Below are positions 46,491-55,246 of a stretch of 64,000 bases of DNA, piece after piece; within the stretch, counting starts at the first letter, position 1; each line of letters opens with the position of its first letter. A program made the translations under genes and the position numbers. The notes beneath the pieces are model-generated. The model had not been told where the DNA came from. It saw nothing but the letters and a program-made list of their open reading frames with translations, and did not search any database. The stretch is from a virus, in the IMG/VR virus record IMGVR_UViG_3300044797_000034, positions 1 through 64,000 of that record; one strand, written 5' to 3'.

Positions 46491-46712
46491 ATGAACAACT
46501 TACCCTTAAGCCGAATCACTCGTGCCGTTAATTCACACGGTCTGCACACCATTACGTCTGAGTTACTTAAACAGGCTGGTGCGCCTTACCCTGAGGAATG
46601 GAGTCTTCGTACTGCGGCTTTAGCTATCACATTGAAGATGGCTGAGAATCGTGAATCTGAGAAAAGCATACGTGCTGGTGTAAGTAGCTATATAAAAGCA
46701 GTGGGTGCGTAA
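46491..46712 (+). CDS. small hypothetical virion protein
   Basis: 73 residues, helical, with two Lys-x-Ala motifs (LLKQAGA, LKMAEN). It follows the previous gene by 2 nt and ends 1 nt before the next ATG. Function unknown. The length and spacing suit a small accessory head protein, which is inference. Confidence 0.65.
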   Translation: MNNLPLSRITRAVNSHGLHTITSELLKQAGAPYPEEWSLRTAALAITLKMAENRESEKSIRAGVSSYIKAVGA

Positions 46713-46713
46713 C

Positions 46714-47574
46714 ATGAATTACTTTCGACAGTTGTTTACGATTGGTCGCATGGAAAGCATGATGGCTAAGCATGCTGGCGAAGGTGCGGGTTTATCCAGC
46801 GTAAGGGAGTTAAAACAAACCTTATGGACAGGTATGAAAGCGGCTTCGCGCGGTGAACTAGTAGACTTAGCTAAGATGGCATTGAAGGTAGCCAACGAAG
46901 TCAGTATTTGTAACCAGACTAAGCTAGCTAATGCTATAGACCGTGATTTACTAGCTGTGAGTTTTGCTACTGCTAAAACAGTGGATGACGTCATATGCAA
47001 ACAAGCTTATAACCATGAAATATCTTCGGCGGACGCTGAAAAGTTACTCAAGTTAAATGCCGAAAGCGCTATTGATGATCTACTAGATATAGCTAAATTA
47101 GCTGCGCCAGACTGGTTAACCCACCCTGCTACTCTTGGTGCAATGGGCGGAGGACTGATAGGTGCTGGTGTCGGAGCATGGACAGACCCTGAACAAAATA
47201 GAGGGCGAGGCGCGTTGTTTGGTGGCGTAGGCGGTGCAGCATTAGGCGGTTTAGGTGGGTTAGCCTACAAACACTTCAAGGACTTAGCGATTGACAATGC
47301 GGCTGCCGCAGAAAAGATACTGGCAAATGAGACTGCTGAAAAAATAGAGCAGGCTCGCGCAGGTTATACAAATATGGGCATCAAACCTGAAACGATGCCA
47401 CAAGAAGAACTGGCGTTTTCAGCTAAAGACTTAATGCCTAATATATCAGGGGAAAGCGCGTATAAACCTAAGTCACACTCGGGCGCGGCTTCTAGCGTAG
47501 AGCCCCCTTCGCACTTTGGTGCGAACCCGTCTAAACCTGAAGTTTATAAGGCACCTAAGCATCCTGGTCAATAA
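46714..47574 (+). CDS. hypothetical virion protein with glycine zipper
   Basis: 287 residues from the ATG at 46714; a GTG at 46705 overlapping the previous gene is less likely. The N-terminal half is helical with several Lys-x-Ala motifs (LAKMALK, CKQAYN, IAKLAAP). Residues about 145-190 form a Gly/Ala-rich glycine-zipper stretch (GAMGGGLIGAGVGAW; GGVGGAALGGLGGLAY). The tail is Pro/Ser-rich. The stop overlaps the protease start (TAATG). It could be an internal protein later processed by that protease; not shown. Confidence 0.7.
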   Translation: MNYFRQLFTIGRMESMMAKHAGEGAGLSSVRELKQTLWTGMKAASRGELVDLAKMALKVANEVSICNQTKLANAIDRDLLAVSFATAKTVDDVICKQAYNHEISSADAEKLLKLNAESAIDDLLDIAKLAAPDWLTHPATLGAMGGGLIGAGVGAWTDPEQNRGRGALFGGVGGAALGGLGGLAYKHFKDLAIDNAAAAEKILANETAEKIEQARAGYTNMGIKPETMPQEELAFSAKDLMPNISGESAYKPKSHSGAASSVEPPSHFGANPSKPEVYKAPKHPGQ

Positions 47575-49556
47575 TGAAAAAGATAGTCACATTACCAGAA
47601 CGATTCATCACTGGTGAGCCGACTATATTAGTTGTTGCTCATTGGAATGGGCACCACCATGTGATAGAGAAGGCGGCTAGTTATCGCTCTTCTGGCGTAA
47701 GCACTAAATTAGCGTCAGAAGCTTTTGATTACGTAGCTGCTGTTACGCCAAAAGACGGCGAGACCATGATACTCGTAAACGCGTTAGGTGCGTTTGAGTT
47801 CTATGACGATAACCGCAACGGTGATGGGTTTAATGAACTCCCTTACAAGGTTGGCGTTAAACCACTGTGTGATTGTGAGAAGTGTCAGAATATAGATTGG
47901 AAACATGGCTGGATAAGCGAAAAAGAAACAACGCGCAATCACTACAAGTCTTTCGAAAGCGGTGGGATTTATCAAAGCCATCAGAACAAAGACAACACTA
48001 AGTCACTTGGTAGAGTTGAAAAAGCATTCTGGAATGACTCGATGCATAGAGTCGAACTTCTTTTAGCCATCGTTAACTCACGAGCACCAGAGTGGATAAA
48101 CGAACTAGAAAACGGCATTTATTCAGCATTATCAATGGGTTGCCATGTACGTTGGGACGTTTGTGCTAATTGTGGTCACCGAGCTCCAACGCGCAAAGAA
48201 TATTGTGATCACTGCAAATTTGAGATGCGTAAGATTGATCCAGTCACGGGTACGCGAAATGCCGCGTTGAATCCATCACCTAGATTTTTCGATATATCTA
48301 AGGTGTTTCGTCCTGCAGACCGACAAGCCTACATGATAAAGAAAGTAGCTGAAGAGGCGCCGTTAGAAATCTATTCATCTGCAGAACTCGGTGAGAAGGT
48401 TGCTACGTTTGAAGCTAAGCAAGCTAGTATCCGTAAGCTATGCACCATACAAAAAATCTTAACAGGTGAAATTGAATACTCTAAGTTAGACCCGTCTAAA
48501 CAATTGCTTCAGCGCTATCGTCACAACATGATGTCAGCGGAAGTAAACGAGATGACACCTGCCGGGAAACCTGAAATAGACGCGATGGCAGAGCACTCTT
48601 TGCCAGAGATAGCTTCTACATTAGCTGAAAAGGGTGCTGGGTTAACTACTAGTGAGCTAATATCGGTCCTGTTCAAGAAGGCCGGGCTGGGTACACCTGA
48701 TAAAGATTTACTTGATCGTGCTGTAGCTCTTCAACCGACCGTATCTAGTTTCTTGGCTAGATTCCCTGACGTAGCTGAAAAATTGGCGGGTGCCGTTGCT
48801 ATAGCTGATGAATTTGTTGTGCCTGCTCTCGCTGATAAGTTAGGAGCCTGGCTAGAGAAACGGGCAGGCATTGGTGACTATTTAACGTCTGCTTTAGGTC
48901 GTACAGGTTTACCGGGTACGCAATTTATACGAGATCGAGAACCTCCGCGTACTGACGTATTGTCAGTAACAGATCCTAATACTGGCGGAAGATACACTAC
49001 TACGCGTGGTGCTGTTATGTCAGCGCACGATGAGCATGCTAAGGCTGATTTACTGCGAAGAGCAGGAGGCACGTTACTGCTATCTGGGGCTTACAGAGCT
49101 GGTCTGGGAAAAATGATCCCTGGATTTAATCAAGCCGGTGGTATGTTGCGCCACGGGTTACCCCTTGCCGCAGGCGCATATACTGCCAATAAACTACTTA
49201 ATCATTACCCTATAGGACAACACTTTGTATCAGATGAAGGTTACTCAGTACCAGGCAATGCTGAGATGATGAAGGAGTCATCAGAACTAAACCCAGCCAT
49301 AAGCGTACCAGCCTATCTAAACCTTATAGCCTTCGATTATGCAGAACGAACTGGTCAGATAAAGGCAGCTCAAAATCTACAAAAGACTTTAATTGCTAAA
49401 ATTCCTGATAGTTATGTCGCTAAAAACTTTCCATTAGAGGAAAAAGTTGCTATTCTATTCGAAGATTTAGAGAAACGGGCAACGGATCCTACTGATCCTC
49501 CCGAAGTGGATTTTGACCAAGTCTGTCAGAGACTTGGGTTATTGCTTGTAAACTAA
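47574..49556 (+). CDS. prohead protease (HK97-fold serine protease)
   Basis: 660 residues, longer than simple proheads. The N-terminal part carries the phage capsid-maturation protease pattern: DDNRNGDGFNE, a His in GGIYQSHQN (H136), LGRVEKAFWN, VELLLAI, and the Ser in LSMGC (S187). His and Ser would be the catalytic pair. Just after comes a zinc-like CANCGHRA and CDHC cluster typical of this family. Residues beyond about 260 are helical with Lys-x-Ala motifs and may be scaffold-like or cleaved off. It lies two kilobases before the capsid gene, with small genes between, in the usual protease-scaffold-capsid order. Confidence 0.82.
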   Translation: MKKIVTLPERFITGEPTILVVAHWNGHHHVIEKAASYRSSGVSTKLASEAFDYVAAVTPKDGETMILVNALGAFEFYDDNRNGDGFNELPYKVGVKPLCDCEKCQNIDWKHGWISEKETTRNHYKSFESGGIYQSHQNKDNTKSLGRVEKAFWNDSMHRVELLLAIVNSRAPEWINELENGIYSALSMGCHVRWDVCANCGHRAPTRKEYCDHCKFEMRKIDPVTGTRNAALNPSPRFFDISKVFRPADRQAYMIKKVAEEAPLEIYSSAELGEKVATFEAKQASIRKLCTIQKILTGEIEYSKLDPSKQLLQRYRHNMMSAEVNEMTPAGKPEIDAMAEHSLPEIASTLAEKGAGLTTSELISVLFKKAGLGTPDKDLLDRAVALQPTVSSFLARFPDVAEKLAGAVAIADEFVVPALADKLGAWLEKRAGIGDYLTSALGRTGLPGTQFIRDREPPRTDVLSVTDPNTGGRYTTTRGAVMSAHDEHAKADLLRRAGGTLLLSGAYRAGLGKMIPGFNQAGGMLRHGLPLAAGAYTANKLLNHYPIGQHFVSDEGYSVPGNAEMMKESSELNPAISVPAYLNLIAFDYAERTGQIKAAQNLQKTLIAKIPDSYVAKNFPLEEKVAILFEDLEKRATDPTDPPEVDFDQVCQRLGLLLVN

Positions 49557-49605
49557 CCAAAAAGCCCTTAACCTTTAGAAAGTCAAGGCACAAGGAAAAA
49601 TCATC

Positions 49606-50223
49606 ATGACAGCACCCGCGCGAATTGAAGACATAATGCGTTTCCTGGATTCAGAGGAAACTTCAACTAAGGTAGCCGAGGAAAAAGTAGCGGTAGCGCC
49701 TGTTGCGCCTCCGGCTTTGCGGACGGCTCTCGCTGATGCGATGGCGTCGGTGGGCCTTACTAAGGCGGCTTCTGCCGTGGCTCCGGTTACAGCGCCGACA
49801 GCGCCTGTGGCGGATCTGGTGAAGATGGCCAATGAAGTTGTTGCTATTGATCGTGACGGCGAAATCAAGCATGCGCAGTTAGTTGGAACTGCGATGGCTG
49901 ATGCGTTTGTTTCGAGAATTAATCAATGGGATTCAGCGTCAGCATCCGTTGAAAAAACGGCGTCGGAAGGTACTGAGGTAGAGCAGCTTCAGAAATTTGC
50001 GGAAGCTAACCCTGAAGCGTATGAGTCAGCTGTTCGTCAGGGCTACACGGATGCAAAGAGCCTGATCGAGAAGGTTGGTCAGGATCTATACGCGCAGAGT
50101 TTCGAAGCTGAGAAGTCACGTATTGAAAAGGTTGCTGCGGAGCACTTCATCTATGGTTGGAATGCGATTCAAGCAGCCGACAAATACCTTACTGAGCAAT
50201 CGAAGTCGCAAGCGAGCGCGTAA
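49606..50223 (+). CDS. probable scaffold-like head protein
   Basis: 205 residues, Ala/Glu/Lys/Val-rich and mostly helical, lying between protease and capsid genes where scaffolds occur. It holds the densest set of the virion motif (TKVAEE, LTKAAS, LVKMAN, VEKTAS, LQKFAE, IEKVAA). Codon use resembles the capsid gene. The stop overlaps the next small gene (TAATG). Scaffold is inferred from position and composition, not from a recognised domain. Confidence 0.7.
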   Translation: MTAPARIEDIMRFLDSEETSTKVAEEKVAVAPVAPPALRTALADAMASVGLTKAASAVAPVTAPTAPVADLVKMANEVVAIDRDGEIKHAQLVGTAMADAFVSRINQWDSASASVEKTASEGTEVEQLQKFAEANPEAYESAVRQGYTDAKSLIEKVGQDLYAQSFEAEKSRIEKVAAEHFIYGWNAIQAADKYLTEQSKSQASA

Positions 50224-50324
50224 TGAGCGATAAAGAGTTACTGCAAAAGTATGCAGAGTTACGTAAGATTGTTTTTGAGACGCTAGCTAAACCGATACTG
50301 GAAACACTAAGAAGTACTAAGTAA
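50223..50324 (+). CDS. 33-residue micro-protein
   Basis: A short frame of 33 codons (begins MSDKELLQKYAEL, ends LETLRSTK). Its ATG overlaps the stop of the preceding gene and its stop overlaps the ATG of the next, both as TAATG, so it fits a chain of coupled translation without gaps. It would be one amphipathic helix or two. It could be a real small protein or a coupling spacer; the perfect tiling favours real. Confidence 0.55.
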   Translation: MSDKELLQKYAELRKIVFETLAKPILETLRSTK

Positions 50325-50548
50325 TGAAAAAGGCTCCTCGATCAACACTGGAAAGCGCGATAGGTCAGATGATGACCGACGGCGCTCCATTAGCGAAAGT
50401 TGCGGCCCCTATTCGCCAATCTAACCAGCTTACAAATGACTTGCGTAAGTTAGCGTCAGAGTTAAATGGCGATTGCCTTGGTGGCGAGCTGTACATCACA
50501 TACGACATGCTAAACCTGGTTAAGGACACTATTTATGGCAGTCGATAA
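50324..50548 (+). CDS. small hypothetical head protein
   Basis: 74 residues. It has two Lys-x-Ala motifs (LAKVAAP, LRKLASE) and a hydrophobic C-terminal half. It begins on the stop of the micro-gene and overlaps the next gene by 14 nt. The function is unknown; it belongs to the protease-capsid cluster. Confidence 0.6.
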   Translation: MKKAPRSTLESAIGQMMTDGAPLAKVAAPIRQSNQLTNDLRKLASELNGDCLGGELYITYDMLNLVKDTIYGSR

Positions 50549-50720
50549 TACATCTACGGAGCTTCGCAAGTTGGCTGCCATACTTCGTGAAGAAGATTCG
50601 AAGTTAGATAAACAGACTGCGCATTCAACGCTTGTCAAAGTTGGTCACATACTTTGTGCAGGTAAGGGTCTCTCTATATTGGGACAAAAAGTACGAGGTT
50701 GGTATGAGCCTTCTATCTAA
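50535..50720 (+). CDS. small hypothetical head protein
   Basis: 61 residues with two related motifs (LRKLAAIL, LVKVGHIL). It overlaps the genes on both sides (14 nt upstream, 17 nt downstream) in different frames. The LRKLA segment closely matches LRKLASE in the preceding small protein, suggesting relatedness. No function assigned. Confidence 0.55.
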   Translation: MAVDNTSTELRKLAAILREEDSKLDKQTAHSTLVKVGHILCAGKGLSILGQKVRGWYEPSI

Positions 50721-51081
50721 AGTAGCTACTGTATTAGAGGCAACGGCAGACCATCTGGATGAACAGATGAAACTTGCTCTTGTTGTAGCATCAACACCGG
50801 TACCTGTACAAGAAAAAGTGGCCGCGAAAAGTGGTGATGCGCATATAGCAGAACTATTTCAAGCGGTAACAGGTAACGCTCCTGATGAGGAATTGCTTTC
50901 CAAGCTCTCGTCAGATGAAAAACTTCGTGATGCGTTTCTGAAGGTTGCAGAACACGCTGCTGGGGCCGAATCTCTCGGTGGTCCTGGTGATAGAACTGAT
51001 CAACCGGCGGAGCCGAAGACGGCTGAGGAACGTATCAAAGCATCAGAAGATCGATTTGGTGATTGGATTTTGAACGGTTAA
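50704..51081 (+). CDS. hypothetical head protein
   Basis: 125 residues from the ATG at 50704, chosen because GAGG lies 5 nt upstream; the frame reaches back to 50632 inside the previous gene. Acidic and helical, with Lys-x-Ala motifs (LSKVAT, QEKVAA, FLKVAE). It might be a scaffold or minor head protein. It is the last gene before a 67-bp gap containing TACCGA/TCGGTA and TATCACT. Confidence 0.62.
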   Translation: MSLLSKVATVLEATADHLDEQMKLALVVASTPVPVQEKVAAKSGDAHIAELFQAVTGNAPDEELLSKLSSDEKLRDAFLKVAEHAAGAESLGGPGDRTDQPAEPKTAEERIKASEDRFGDWILNG

Positions 51082-51148
51082 TTCACTTTTAGTACCGATT
51101 TACTTTCGGTATCACTAGTATTTCACACAGGCACTCGGAGAAAACACA

Positions 51149-51670
51149 ATGACTATTCTTAGTAGCAACTTTAACATCGTAAACAAGGACGGCCCCGGAT
51201 TCGCGCTGGGCGGAATTTGGGACTCACTTGAGCCTGCGGAAGTCGCGACGGCTATCGCGGCTGGTTCGGGTGCGGGCGTACCTGATTCAACTGGTACGAT
51301 TACCCTTGGCGCCATTCAAGCAGGTCATATCTGCTCGATGGATACCAACGGTCACCTTGTGCTTGGATCGAGCCCGACGCTGTCGGCTTCGCTCTCACAA
51401 ATGTTCTTCGTGGTGTTCGAAGGGGACAATGACTTTTCGGGTGCTGCTGCTGGACAGGTCTCGTGTGTACACGGCGGTGTGCGTATTGAAACTACACTGT
51501 TCTCGACAGGCCAGGTTTGGACACCCGGAGCGCCGGTCATCTGCGTAAGCGGATTGATTCAGCCTGAGGCGACGGCTAACGACCAAGTACAAGTAATTGG
51601 CTGGGTAGGCCCGAACGGCTTGAACTCAAGCGGTATTCTGGACGTATATCTTTGTCAGGGACGCGGCTAA
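51149..51670 (+). CDS. probable capsid decoration protein
   Basis: 173 residues, beta-rich, Gly/Ser/Thr-rich, without the Lys-x-Ala motif and without a hydrophobic segment. Two or three Gly-centred strands resemble small head-decoration proteins. It is directly upstream of the capsid gene with codon usage suggesting strong expression, and its 67-bp upstream gap contains a candidate promoter element (TATCACT at 51110-51116). Decoration is inferred from position, size and composition. Confidence 0.65.
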   Translation: MTILSSNFNIVNKDGPGFALGGIWDSLEPAEVATAIAAGSGAGVPDSTGTITLGAIQAGHICSMDTNGHLVLGSSPTLSASLSQMFFVVFEGDNDFSGAAAGQVSCVHGGVRIETTLFSTGQVWTPGAPVICVSGLIQPEATANDQVQVIGWVGPNGLNSSGILDVYLCQGRG

Positions 51671-51719
51671 TAGTTTCGCAGTAGAAGTTGTTAACTAGAA
51701 GGACTTTTGGAGTAAACAG

Positions 51720-52640
51720 ATGAGTTACAAAACAGAAACCACGAATGTAAGCGCTCAGTATCTGAATGCAGCGTTTGTCCGTAAAATTGCGGATGAAGGA
51801 AAGATCAAAGAAGCTGCGGTAGAAGGTACTGCCTTCGTTCGCGAGAAGGTCCGTCAGGAATCCTTCGCTCGTGAAATCATTGTTCCTGTGGGGTTACAGG
51901 ATGATGAGATTGATCGTGACGTGAGTACTGATCAGCCAAAAAAGATAGTGGAAAAAGAACCGGCATCGTTTGCTACCTACGTACCTTTTACAGGCCAGGG
52001 TCCTCGCGTATGGTTCCGTGGGCCACGCTATCAGATTTACTTCTATAAGGTTGAAAGCCAGCGCTTTACGAAGTCGAAGTTCGAGCTTATGACATATCAG
52101 AACGATATTCGTAAGATTCTCTCGGATAACAGCGTTAAAGATATGGCGGACGTAGAGGATATACGATTCCTCACGACCATTAGCGAAATCATAGCACTGA
52201 ACCCTGCGCAGGTAACTCCTGCTCCTGCGTTCAACTCAGTTGCTTGGTCAAAGGCACAGCAATCAATGGCGAATCGTCGTCGTCCGGTTGGCAAGTTCCT
52301 TATGACTAAGGAACTTTACTACGATGCGATTAACCTTCCGGCTACTGCGGTTGGTAATGAGATTGCGGAAGGCCACTACCGTGAGGGCATTGAGAAAGAG
52401 GAACGTCTCTTTGGTATGCCTGTAGTGACTACTGTGAAGTCAGATGTATTTCAGACAGTACTTGGCAGTTCACGTACAGCATTCGTGTTCTCACCTGAGA
52501 ACTTCCTTGGTAACTTCTTCCTGCTTCAGGACGCAACGCTATTCATAAAGCAGGAAGCAGATATTATAACCTTCTATACTTACGAGTCAATTGGTCTTGG
52601 TATAGGTAATCGTCTCAGCTTCCAGCAAATCAACTTCTAA
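51720..52640 (+). CDS. major capsid protein
   Basis: 306 residues, HK97-fold size. An N-terminal arm with VRKIADEGK precedes a central globular part. Features typical of phage capsid proteins include a Phe/Tyr-rich stretch (VWFRGPRYQIYFYKV), the KFLMTKELYYDA region and a long C-terminal beta-rich end (ESIGLGIGNRLSF). GGAG is 7 nt before the ATG. It lies downstream of protease and decoration genes and is followed by a strong terminator at 52682, all fitting the capsid. The protein must self-assemble with portal and be trimmed or expanded during maturation. Confidence 0.82.
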   Translation: MSYKTETTNVSAQYLNAAFVRKIADEGKIKEAAVEGTAFVREKVRQESFAREIIVPVGLQDDEIDRDVSTDQPKKIVEKEPASFATYVPFTGQGPRVWFRGPRYQIYFYKVESQRFTKSKFELMTYQNDIRKILSDNSVKDMADVEDIRFLTTISEIIALNPAQVTPAPAFNSVAWSKAQQSMANRRRPVGKFLMTKELYYDAINLPATAVGNEIAEGHYREGIEKEERLFGMPVVTTVKSDVFQTVLGSSRTAFVFSPENFLGNFFLLQDATLFIKQEADIITFYTYESIGLGIGNRLSFQQINF

Positions 52641-52681
52641 GAAGAGACATCCGAACATCATCTTTCGGAGTTGACAAGAAG

Positions 52682-52715
52682 AAACCCATGTTGTACACTA
52701 CAACATGGGTTTTTT
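52682..52715 (+). terminator. intrinsic terminator after capsid gene
   Basis: A 14-bp perfect stem (82-95 paired with 99-112 of this 52.6-kb block) with a 3-nt CAC loop and a run of six T. It is the clearest terminator in the window and separates the capsid transcript from the homing endonuclease and neck genes. Confidence 0.92.
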
Positions 52716-52733
52716 CATTGGTGTTGGTTTACA

Positions 52734-54347
52734 GTGATTCCTACAAAAGAACAAATTATCTCTGCTATAGATGAAGTAGAAACCCTTAAACAATTTGGCT
52801 ACCATCCTTCTTCACTGAAGCAGTGTTCCGAAAAATCAGTTATATTAAGGTGTCCTACTTGTTCAAAGCTATTTGAACGTATGTATAAAACTGTCAAGGC
52901 AAGTGTCTATTGTTTTAGCTGCTCTAGACACACAAAACCTATTTCAGATAGTGTACTCTCTGCTGTTAATACCCCAGAGACATTGAGTGCCTTTGGTTAT
53001 TCGCCAAATACCTTACTAAGGACTTCACATAGTTTTGTAGTGGTTAACTGTAGTTTTTGTGGTAATTTATTTAGACGTAGATTTTATCAGTTGATGGCTA
53101 GTACTTATTGTAAGAAGTGTGGCCAGCCTGGCAATCGGGTGTTAGTTTCGGAAGACATAACAACTGCAATCAATATCATTGCCACTATTGACAGACTCAA
53201 CTATCATCCAAATACGCTGTCTCCTAATTCCATAAAACACGTAGTTATCAACTGTATTGATTGTGGAGAGCTTGTGACTAGACAGCGTAATCTATTAATA
53301 ACTACATTACGCTGTAAATCTTGTGGCCATAAAAACTGTGATACAGTGGCTATAAATACCAAACGGCTAAAGACCATAAAAGAAAGACACGGAGGAATGA
53401 ATAATCCTGTAATTTTAGCTAAAAAAGCAGAGACTTTGTATAAACATTACGGTGAAGGAGGGCCTCCTCAAAACCACAAATATAGCGCTACAGCCAACAA
53501 AATAGGTGAGATGATTGAGTCCTGGGGACTTGAAGTAATATATGAAAAAGCCTTAAAAACAGGCCAGTACCTTGACATAACAGTTCCATCTAAAAACTTC
53601 TCTCTTGAATATTGTGGTTTATATTGGCACAATGAAATGAGTAAATCTCCAAGATTACGTAACTATCACATCAGTAAAATGAAGGCTGCTAATGCAGAGG
53701 GCCTCCGGCTAATGACTCTCTTCGAAGATGAATGGAAGGACAATCCTGACGGAGTAATCAATTTACTAAAGTCCATATTGCTTCCTCCTGAGACACGGCT
53801 ATTTGCTCGTAAGTGTGAAGTTCGTATGTTAGACAAGAAGATTGCCAAGGCATTCTTAAATAAAAATCACTATCAAGGCTCTGCTAACAGCATATACATG
53901 GCTGCTGGGCTATTTCAGGGAGAAGAGTTATTAGGTGTGATGAGCATGGCAAAACATCACAGGCAAAACCATGAGCATTGTTTGATTCTTTCTCGTATGG
54001 CTTTTAAAATGGGGGTTCAAATAGTCGGTGGTGCTGGTAGATTACTCAAATTTTTGCTGGCTCAACCTGAAGCAGCTACTTTCACAGAGCTGATATCCTG
54101 GTCAGACAATCGTTATAGTGAAGGGCATGTCTACGAAGCTATAGGAATGACGTTAACTAAAGAACTAGGCCCAGACTATTCATACGTAATGGGCGGTAAG
54201 GATCGCCGGGAAAGCAAACAGGCACATCGTAAGGTATGCACTGGCTGCCCTAAGGAGATAACGGAACGAGACTGGGAGTTACAGCATGGTAACCCTCGTA
54301 TATGGGATTGTGGAAAGAAAGTCTGGACTATGCCGTTACTACGTTAA
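52734..54347 (+). CDS. Vsr-like homing endonuclease with three zinc-ribbon repeats
   Basis: 537 residues from a GTG at 52734; the frame continues back to 52671 but runs through the terminator. Three tandem units of about 65 residues each read: helix, then a YxPxxL stretch, C-x2-C, a spacer of about 16 residues, C-x2-C. They look like serial zinc-ribbon DNA-binding modules. Further on comes a Vsr/EDxHD-type nuclease region: LDITVPSKNFSLEYCGLYWH with D and E as metal ligands, then FEDEW. The rest includes a GNAT-like stretch. The gene is free-standing beside the capsid gene, typical of homing. There is no strong ribosome site. Confidence 0.83.
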   Translation: MIPTKEQIISAIDEVETLKQFGYHPSSLKQCSEKSVILRCPTCSKLFERMYKTVKASVYCFSCSRHTKPISDSVLSAVNTPETLSAFGYSPNTLLRTSHSFVVVNCSFCGNLFRRRFYQLMASTYCKKCGQPGNRVLVSEDITTAINIIATIDRLNYHPNTLSPNSIKHVVINCIDCGELVTRQRNLLITTLRCKSCGHKNCDTVAINTKRLKTIKERHGGMNNPVILAKKAETLYKHYGEGGPPQNHKYSATANKIGEMIESWGLEVIYEKALKTGQYLDITVPSKNFSLEYCGLYWHNEMSKSPRLRNYHISKMKAANAEGLRLMTLFEDEWKDNPDGVINLLKSILLPPETRLFARKCEVRMLDKKIAKAFLNKNHYQGSANSIYMAAGLFQGEELLGVMSMAKHHRQNHEHCLILSRMAFKMGVQIVGGAGRLLKFLLAQPEAATFTELISWSDNRYSEGHVYEAIGMTLTKELGPDYSYVMGGKDRRESKQAHRKVCTGCPKEITERDWELQHGNPRIWDCGKKVWTMPLLR

Positions 54348-54356
54348 ACTTACAGC

Positions 54357-54686
54357 ATGAGTCTCACGTATCTTCAAAAGATAGCAGCGGCTGGCGCCTT
54401 CGCAGCATCTAATCAATTTCTAGGTACTGGCAGTATGGGTACACCTGGGGCTGGTGCTGCTGGCGCTAAACTGCCTCAACTGAACAGCAAGATAACCACT
54501 CCTGGTCTAGGTGGAGCAGGTAGTGGAATGGGCACTGGCGGGCCTATTAGCGCCCCTGCCTTAGCCGGTGGGACAGGTGCCACATTACAACAAGAAACCA
54601 TTACACATGGTGACTCACAGAACAAAATTAATACTGCTCCTATAACACCGGGAATGATTCACCCTACACATCCAAAGTTCTCATAA
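54357..54686 (+). CDS. small Gly/Ala/Pro-rich virion protein
   Basis: 109 residues. A short N-terminal helix with LQKIAAAG, then a Gly/Ala/Pro/Thr-rich low-complexity tail. The stop overlaps the next ATG (TAATG). It is probably a minor neck or head protein by position; no domain seen. Confidence 0.6.
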   Translation: MSLTYLQKIAAAGAFAASNQFLGTGSMGTPGAGAAGAKLPQLNSKITTPGLGGAGSGMGTGGPISAPALAGGTGATLQQETITHGDSQNKINTAPITPGMIHPTHPKFS

Positions 54687-55246
54687 TGCCCAATTATCCT
54701 GTTGATACCCAAAACGCTGCTACAAATAACTACGGTACCGATCGAGAAATTGACGAACTGTGGCCAGGGTTGAGCCATTGGTATCTATCACAATCAACTG
54801 GTGATGGTTATCCGGGCCGTCGAAATTCTAGAGCTAGACCTGCTGGTGATGAGGCAGCCAGTTACATGAGGGATCATGACTTCTTTCAGGATTACAATGG
54901 CTGGGAACCTACCAATGCATTGGACGCTAACGATAAGCTGTATAACACAAGTGATCAGCAACCCGTTAACCAAATGGAGATAACAGGATCACTACAAGAC
55001 TATTCCGGTCTTTTTGATACGGATCATATTGACCCCCGTATGCCTGAATCACAACAAAACCTTTTGAACCAACCATTTCGTACAGGCATGGGAGTAGAAC
55101 AAGACCAAGCCATATCAAAAATGTTCAGTGATTTAAAAGCTATGGGTGGTGATAATCAAACAATGAATACTCAGGGTGAAGGTACTATAGGGGACAGTTT
55201 TGGTAAATCGGGAGCGCTTGCAGCAAGGCGTCTATATGGCATATGA
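54686..55246 (+). CDS. hypothetical neck-region protein
   Basis: 186 residues, rich in Asp, Asn, Gln and Gly; probably partly disordered, with no known domain. It overlaps both neighbours (1 nt upstream, 4 nt downstream) as in a translationally coupled cluster. The position between capsid and neck/tail genes suggests a head-completion or connector role, by context only. Confidence 0.65.
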   Translation: MPNYPVDTQNAATNNYGTDREIDELWPGLSHWYLSQSTGDGYPGRRNSRARPAGDEAASYMRDHDFFQDYNGWEPTNALDANDKLYNTSDQQPVNQMEITGSLQDYSGLFDTDHIDPRMPESQQNLLNQPFRTGMGVEQDQAISKMFSDLKAMGGDNQTMNTQGEGTIGDSFGKSGALAARRLYGI

